The position numbers and the translations under genes were made by a program. 64,000 nucleotides of DNA from Cunninghamia lanceolata (lineage: Eukaryota > Streptophyta > Pinopsida > Cupressales > Cupressaceae). The DNA lies in contig BSBN01000860.1 of the NCBI GenBank assembly GCA_027924645.1, forward strand, positions 3,286,001 to 3,350,000. The letters run 5' to 3'. Positions 58,566-64,000 of the stretch are shown piece by piece (the first letter of the stretch is position 1; every line of letters begins with the position of its first letter). The notes beneath the pieces were generated by a model. That model did not search any database. It had not been told where the DNA came from and saw nothing but the letters and a program-made list of their open reading frames with translations.

Positions 58566-59410
58566 CTAGATTCTGGTGCAGATCCATCCCCAACATTTTT
58601 TTGTACTTCTCTTCACCCAAATCTTGTTGATCTCCCTTTGAACTTCATCCGCATTCACTTTTCCTTTTCCTTTGTCTTGATTTTGATTATGATGCACCGG
58701 ACCCTTTTTATCCTGATTCTTACTTCTATAGAATTTGGCAATATGACCGGATCTATTGCAATTGTAGTAAATAACATTTTTTTTCATATTTGATTGATAT
58801 CCTCTTGATCTGCATTGATTAGCCATATGTCCCATTCTATTACATGCAAAGCATCTACCATTGAATGAATTGTTTATTTGCATATTTCTGCATTCATGAG
58901 ACCTGTGACCATACCTTTTACAATTGAAACACTATCCGGAGAAGGATGAATTAGTCTTATTCATTCTTCTTCTGCACTGAGTTGCTTTATGACTGAAGTT
59001 GTTGCAATTGTAGCAGTATCCATTGAAGGATGGATATCTTTGAGCATTTGGTTGCCTTACCAGAGGTCTTCTAGGCTTGTTTCTTTGATTTCTTGATCCA
59101 GAGTTCTTCTGACCGGATTCAGAGCTTTCACCTTTCTCATAACCGAAGCCATCCTTGTCATCTACCCTCTTTTGGCTTTCAAGAATAACTTCAAGTTGAG
59201 CAGAGCTTATCTTGAATTTCTCTTTGTATTCATTTGTTGTTTGAAGATCCCTTTTAAGAGTATCTATCTGATTCTCAAGTTGTTCTTCATTATCTCTAGC
59301 TTCTTCAAGATCAGATTCTAGATGCCTGATTATTCTATCCATTTTGTGGCAGTCTTCTGACTTCTCCTTGAGAGATTGTTTTAGATTATCTTCAGATCAA
59401 TCTGGAGCTT
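58566..59410 (-). pseudogene. Gag C-terminus: coiled coil and four zinc knuckles
   Basis: The frame is open upstream of Met 59,342 (LKQSLKEKSEDCHK precedes it). A coiled coil of about 60 residues is followed by a Ser/Arg/Asn-rich linker and knuckles CYNCNNFSHKATQC, CFNCKRYGHRSHEC, CFACNRMGHMANQC and YYNCNRSGHIAKFY. A TAG lies between the first two; the fourth has both outer Cys changed to Tyr. Coiled coil plus several knuckles is known from Sirevirus-like plant Copia Gag. The N-terminal capsid part is missing at the LINE junction. Confidence 0.8.
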
Positions 59411-59588
59411 AGAATGAGTCGTAATAATAGTATAAGGAATAAGCCAAGATATTTCCATCATTTGAGAAAATGTTTTGGATTCAATGACATTAATATTTGA
59501 AAATATTGTCATCATTGGAATTAAATATTTGGACTCTATGAAAATATTCATCGGGCAAGGAAAAGGAACACTCTCCATAACATAAGTG

Positions 59589-60218
59589 TCAAGGTAAACT
59601 TTCAGTCTTTGCATCATTAAGAATTACATCTTGTACACCTTGTGGCAAGTCATCAATCAATGCAATGGACCAACTCCCTATAACATTAAGACCAAGGTTG
59701 GCAATTTTATCAGCAACATGGTTTCCTTCTCTATACACATGCTGAATCTTAATGTTAGGAATGTTAGAAATAGAATTTTTTATGTCTTTAATGTAGTCCC
59801 TTAGCTCCCAGGGAATATTCAATGACCTAGTGACCAGATCAAGCACCACCTTAGAGTCACCTTCCACTTCCACAGGATTAAAACCATATGAATGGATTTT
59901 GTGAAGACCCCACCATAGAGCATAAGTTTTAGCAAAGTTATTTGATGCCTTTCCTATAGGCTTAGAATAACACTCAATGATTTTGCCTTTTTCATTTCTT
60001 ATAATACCTCCCACAGATGAAGGCCCTGGATTACCTTTTGAGTAGCCATCAAAGTTGAGTTTAACCCAACCTGATTGGGGATGTCTCCATCTGGTATGCT
60101 TGCTTATGTAGTCTTTTTGATAATCCATGTCATTAAGATTATAAGTGATGCTCCAGTTTTTACAAACTCTTATTTCCTTCTCTATAGGAGGAGACTTATA
60201 TTTCCTTATCTTTGCCAC
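59589..60218 (-). pseudogene. LINE RNase H domain
   Basis: It is in the same frame as the preceding RT part, separated by a TAG at 60,233-60,231. Motifs: WVKLNFDGYSKGNPGPSSVG, NNFAKTYALWWGL, VEGDSKVVLDLV and YREGNHVADKIANLG. The three Asp positions are kept, but the conserved Glu of AExxAL is Lys, so catalysis is probably lost. The last about 25 residues lead to the stop at 59,589, with a 3' UTR of roughly 150-190 nt. Confidence 0.88.
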
Positions 60219-60230
60219 ATTGATGTTTTC

Positions 60231-63092
60231 CTAGATAGCACAACCAATAGAGTGTATGAGTTGATCAATACCTATGACACAATTTCTAAAGATCATGATA
60301 TTCCTTTCCTTCCAAATCCCCCAGAAAACATGCAGAGGAGTCTGATTCCACAATTCTTTGAGAACAAGGTGTAGAAAAGGAGGAGCCTTAAACCAAATAG
60401 GGAGAAAGGTATCCAACCCTTCAGGCATGACCCAGTCTATCTCAATCTTTTGAAATATTTGTCCCCAGATCTCTCCAGCAAAAGAACAATGCATCAACAA
60501 ATGATTAATGCTTTCTTCATCTTGACAACAAAGATGACATATGTTAGGGATGTGAAAACCTCTCTTTTGCAGATTATCCAATGTTAAGATTTTGTAATGG
60601 TTTGCTACCCACCAGAAGTTGTTGATTTTGGGAATAACTTTGTGGTTCCAAACCATCCTCCAATCTTTGTTGCTCTGAGGAACAATAGATAATAAAGAGT
60701 AAGTAGTAGCTATAGTGAAGTTTCCAGAAGCATGAGGTTTCCAACTTAGTTCATCTTTTCTATCTTGCTTGAAGAAACGACAATCTCCCAAGTATCCAAG
60801 GAATTGACTAATAGTATTGTCTACACCATTGCTAATTAAAGAGAGATTGGAATCCTTCCAATGTGCCTTCCCATTTTGGAATAAGACATATCCATCTAGT
60901 TTATCCCCAAAGATCCCATGACAATCTTCTTTTAGGACTACAAATGTAGGATGGCCTGAAAGAGGATGATTGTGCTTTCACACATCTTCCTAGAAATTAA
61001 TCAACTAGCCATTACCTACTCTCCAAGTCACCCCCATAGAAAGAACTCTTCTAATTTTGAGTAGCCCATTCTAAATGACAGATCCTATAGAAAAGTAACT
61101 ATTATGAATGAAATGGTGAATCTCATTTCCACCAAAGTATTTAGCTCTCAATATTTTAACCTAGTCTTTCTCCTCTTTCATAATACACCATCCAACTTTT
61201 GACATAAGAGCTTTGTTGAAATCTCTAAGCTTTATTATGCCTAATCCTCCCTTCTCTTTGGTTGTACAAACAGTGTCCCAATTGATAAGAGCTAGCCTCT
61301 TTCTTTCCTCTACTCCAATCCATAAAAATCTCTTCTGAATTTGTTCAATTTTCTTAGCCATAAAGGTCGAGATCTTAAATAGAGAAAGGTAATAAACATG
61401 GATTTTCTAAACTGAAGCTTTTAGGAGTTGATACTTTCCTGCTTGGTTTAATAACTTGCCTTTCTAGCCATCCAACTTCCTTTGAACTCTTTCCACAATT
61501 CTGAACCAGTAGGCATAAGATAGTTTTTTGATGGATAATGGTAATCCTAAGTAAGTATCCAGGAGGGAAGCCTTGGAACAACCTAGAATTTTGACAATTT
61601 TGTCTTGCAAAATCTCTATAGTATTGAAGAAGTAAAGCTTGTTTTTCTCATAATTGATATGTTGCCCAAAAACATTTGCATAGATATTCAGTAAGTTTCT
61701 CCATTCCTTAGCTTCTTTGATAAAAGAAGTACCAAATAATATAGTATCATCAACAAACTATTGGTGAGAAGGAAGGGTGGAAGAAGCAGGTTTAATACCC
61801 TTAAGTTTCTTAGAATTCACCAATCTAGTAATATTTCTGCCAAGAACCTCTGCCACAATGATGAAAAGGTGAGGAGACAGAGGGTCTCCTTACCTCAAAC
61901 CCCTGTCACTATTGAACAATCCTCTAGGGGATCCATTAACCATTACAATATACCTTGGAGATGTAACACATTCTGTTATCAGCTGAAGGAATTTTCCTTG
62001 AAAACCAAACTTTTGGAAGACTGCAAACAAGAAAGACCAAGAAACTCGGTCATAAGCTTTAGATATATCTAACTTTAAGACCATCCCTTCCTTTTTGATA
62101 TGATCCATAGAATGCAATATCTCATGAGTAGTGATAATCGCTTCCAGGATTTGTCTCCCTGGGACAAAACCTTTTTGATTCTGAGAAATAATTTACTGCA
62201 ACAAAGGTTTGATTCTGTAAACTAAAGTTTAGAAAATATTTTATACACAGTGTTGCACAAACTAATTGGTCTGTAGTCACTAAAAGAGACATCATCCCCT
62301 TTCTTTGGGACAAGCACAATAAAAGTAGAATTGAATTGCTTTAAAAGCTTCCCTGATTTAAAGAAATCCCTAACAACTGTTGTGACATCCTTACCAACAA
62401 TATCCCAAAATTCTTAAAAGAAGGCTAGGGAAAATCCATCAAGACTAGGAGCTTTGAAGGGTCCAAAAGAGAAAACAATGGTTTTGACTTCTTCATCAGT
62501 AATCATTTTTTTAAAAGTTGCAATCTCAGAGTTAGAGATAACTTGAGGGATGATATCTAACAAGTCTTGAAGACCTTCTTTAGTATCCTCATTTCTTTGC
62601 AATAACTTGTTGAAAAAATTTGAGGCAACCAATCCAATCTGGTCATCTTCAGTGACAGTAATGTCGTTTTCTTCCAATATTTTATTTATAATGTTTCGTC
62701 ACCTATGTTTTAAAGTAGACTGATGAAAAAACTTAGTATTTCTATCCCCTTATGTTAGCCATTGAATTCTTGACTTTTGCTTCCAAAATGTCTCCTCCCT
62801 CATATTTGAGTTTATGCTACTCTAATCTCAACTTTCTTTCTTGTTTATAGAACTCCACATCATTTATACCTTCAACCATTCTATCCTGCATGTCCTTAAG
62901 ATTGGAAGATAAAAGCTCCTTTTGTTTAAAAATATCTCTAAATGTGTATTTATTCCAACCTCTAAAATTTTGGTTTACATTCTTAATCTTAAGGGCAAAA
63001 CAGAACATAGCCATACCTTTAACTGGCTTATTCCACCATTGAGCAACAAGATCTCTAAAACCCAGATGTGAAGCCCACATGAACAAAACCAA
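60231..63092 (-). pseudogene. LINE ORF2 reverse transcriptase
   Basis: It starts in the linker after the endonuclease (GFRDLVAQWWNKPVKG, NFRGWNKYTFRDI). The RT follows with GPFKAPSLDGFS, LKLDISKAYDRVSW, SPRGLFNSDRGLR, a TAA then GDPLSP, FVDDTILFG and GCSKASLLDTYLGLP. Then come KRFLWIGVEERKRLALI and a zf-RVT segment with CHLCCQDEESINHLLMHC (60,791-60,231 is open). The family's endonuclease, which should precede it, is absent. Numerous nonsense codons and frame changes. Confidence 0.88.
61362..61900 (-). other. RT palm-to-thumb part of the LINE with dense stops
   Basis: This section links the FVDD region to KRFLWIGVEE. It contains TAG at about 61,466-61,464 where a Trp is expected, and at least two further stops. 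Listed separately because no long open frame covers it. Confidence 0.6.
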
Positions 63093-63613
63093 ACCAATCT
63101 AACTTATGGTACATCATACCTTGTGAACAGGCCCATAAGAGCCTAGATCATTTTTTAACTTTTTTGGACCCTAAGATGTTCTCTAGAGTTTTTTGTCTAC
63201 CCAAAGCAACCTCTTTAGCTGCCTCCCTTGATCTTGTCTCTCTTTGAGAAGGTCTCCCTTGTTTACTCTCATTTCCCACATTAGCCTTCTTCACAGAGTT
63301 CTTCTTCCTACCTTTGCCAACAAGAGTCAAATCTTTCCAAAGTTCCACTAAAACTCTCAGAAGTATCCCTTGTAATCTCCTCCTCTACAACTAGATCTTC
63401 TGTATGATTCTCCACCACTATTTCTCCTTCCTCTCTAAGGGACAAAATATCCCCCTCTCCCTTATCAGCTCTACCATGGTCTTGAAGATCTGTTGAAGGC
63501 CTGATCTGTTGCTGAGTTTTAACTGGAATCTCTCCATTATCTGCTTTATCCTAGACAAGTTGAAGAGCTGCTGAAGGGTTGTTCTGTTGATGTGTTTTCT
63601 CTGGGATACATTC

Positions 63614-63994
63614 CTAAGCTAGTTTAGAGACTTCAATACCTAATGATGAATCCCTAGTAGAATCAACCAGGGATTCACCACCGGAAGGCATCCTTTCCTT
63701 ATCTTTTAGTTCATCCCTTTTAACAATAGGTTTTTTACACTTATTTATGAAATGCCCAAAAAACCCACAATTCTGGCAAAAAGGGCCAGAGTTCTCATAA
63801 TCAATAGGTTGAACCCACTTCCCATATCTTGAATGAAGAGTGATTTGGGTGGGTAGAACTGCATGCATGTCAACATTCACACAAACACGAGCAAAAAGTA
63901 ATATGGAGTTTTGCATAGTTACCTTGTCTATAGCTAGAAATTGGCCAAACAAGTTGATAATGCTTTGAAGGATCCTTGGAGTACAAAATTCCAA
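63614..63994 (-). pseudogene. LINE ORF1 (RNA-binding, CCHC)
   Basis: It reads LFGQFLAIDKVTMQN, ARVCVNVDMHAVLPTQI, GKWVQPIDYEN and then CQNCGFFGHFINKC, the DUF4283 plus zf-CCHC_4 arrangement of plant LINE ORF1 proteins, which bind the element RNA. It stops at TAG near 63,614, but coding-like sequence goes on in the same direction to about 63,150 with stops. The N-terminus is outside the window. Confidence 0.8.
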
Positions 63995-64000
63995 GGGTAA

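Larger units (their letters stand above)
53169..59430 (-). mobile_element. Non-autonomous Copia-lineage element with a long second frame
   Basis: The minus-strand order is Gag C-terminus with zinc knuckles, a promoter-like spacer, a long non-gag non-pol frame, repeated polypurine tracts and the 3' LTR. Protease, integrase, RT and RNase H are absent. The LTR tail (CCACGTAAAAATC, GGTTTTTCCCTTAACAGGG, repeated GCAGTGAG-type motifs) and the AAAGGGGGAGAT before the LTR resemble the Copia copy at 1-6573. The 5' part is cut by the LINE at about 59.4 kb. Confidence 0.8.
59440..64000 (-). mobile_element. L1-type LINE, endonuclease domain missing
   Basis: The minus-strand order is ORF1 (DUF4283-like with CCHC knuckle), then directly the RT linker, RT, zf-RVT region and RNase H. 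The element runs off the right edge. Its 3' end lies near 59,400-59,460, next to the gag of the non-autonomous Copia element; no clear poly(A) is seen there. Many stops and shifts. Confidence 0.87.

Overview
The window looks like nuclear DNA of a large, repeat-rich plant genome, most probably a gymnosperm (conifer). Reasons: AT-rich sequence, several LTR-retrotransposon lineages at different stages of decay, a Penelope-like retroelement with a GIY-YIG domain (known in conifers), PLS/DYW-class PPR gene remnants, a plant-mobile-domain relic and a host gene with an intron above 15 kb. The only reading frames that look intact are two exons of one host gene and one 196-codon frame inside a LINE.

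Layout. 1-6573: decayed Ty1/Copia element on the + strand (truncated or diverged 5' LTR, PBS, gag-pol with stops and frameshifts, complete 3' LTR). 7.06-11.23 kb: minus-strand Penelope-like element split by a 2.57-kb LTR insertion. 11,931-27,913: two exons of a minus-strand gene for a probable organellar SpoU/TrmH-type RNA methyltransferase, separated by a 15,281-bp intron. That intron holds a hAT element (14,757-21,811, 8-bp target duplication), which itself contains a solo LTR (15,642-17,465) and a minus-strand LTR, and then a second solo LTR of the same family (22,444-25,835). The Penelope and Copia elements lie in the next intron if the gene continues off the left edge.

27.9-38.3 kb: AT-rich DNA, a 5'-truncated LINE (28,783-30,206, 13-bp target duplication) with an intact extra frame after its RNase H region, a 157-bp palindromic MITE, a Tat-like Ty3/Gypsy pol remnant, and a plant-mobile-domain pseudogene. 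38.9-44.0 kb: an intron-containing clathrin heavy chain pseudogene whose large intron holds an unclassified retroelement-like frame. 45.5-48.2 kb: a PPR-DYW pseudogene and a duplicated fragment of it.

53.2-59.4 kb: a minus-strand Copia-lineage element with no visible protease, integrase or reverse transcriptase. It has a coiled-coil Gag with four zinc knuckles and a second decayed frame of about 1,070 codons preceded by a promoter-like segment. Its LTR and polypurine layout resemble those of the autonomous-type Copia copy at the left edge. 59.4-64.0 kb: a minus-strand LINE missing its endonuclease domain abuts or interrupts that element. Apart from the methyltransferase gene, the window reads as a record of nested transposition and decay.
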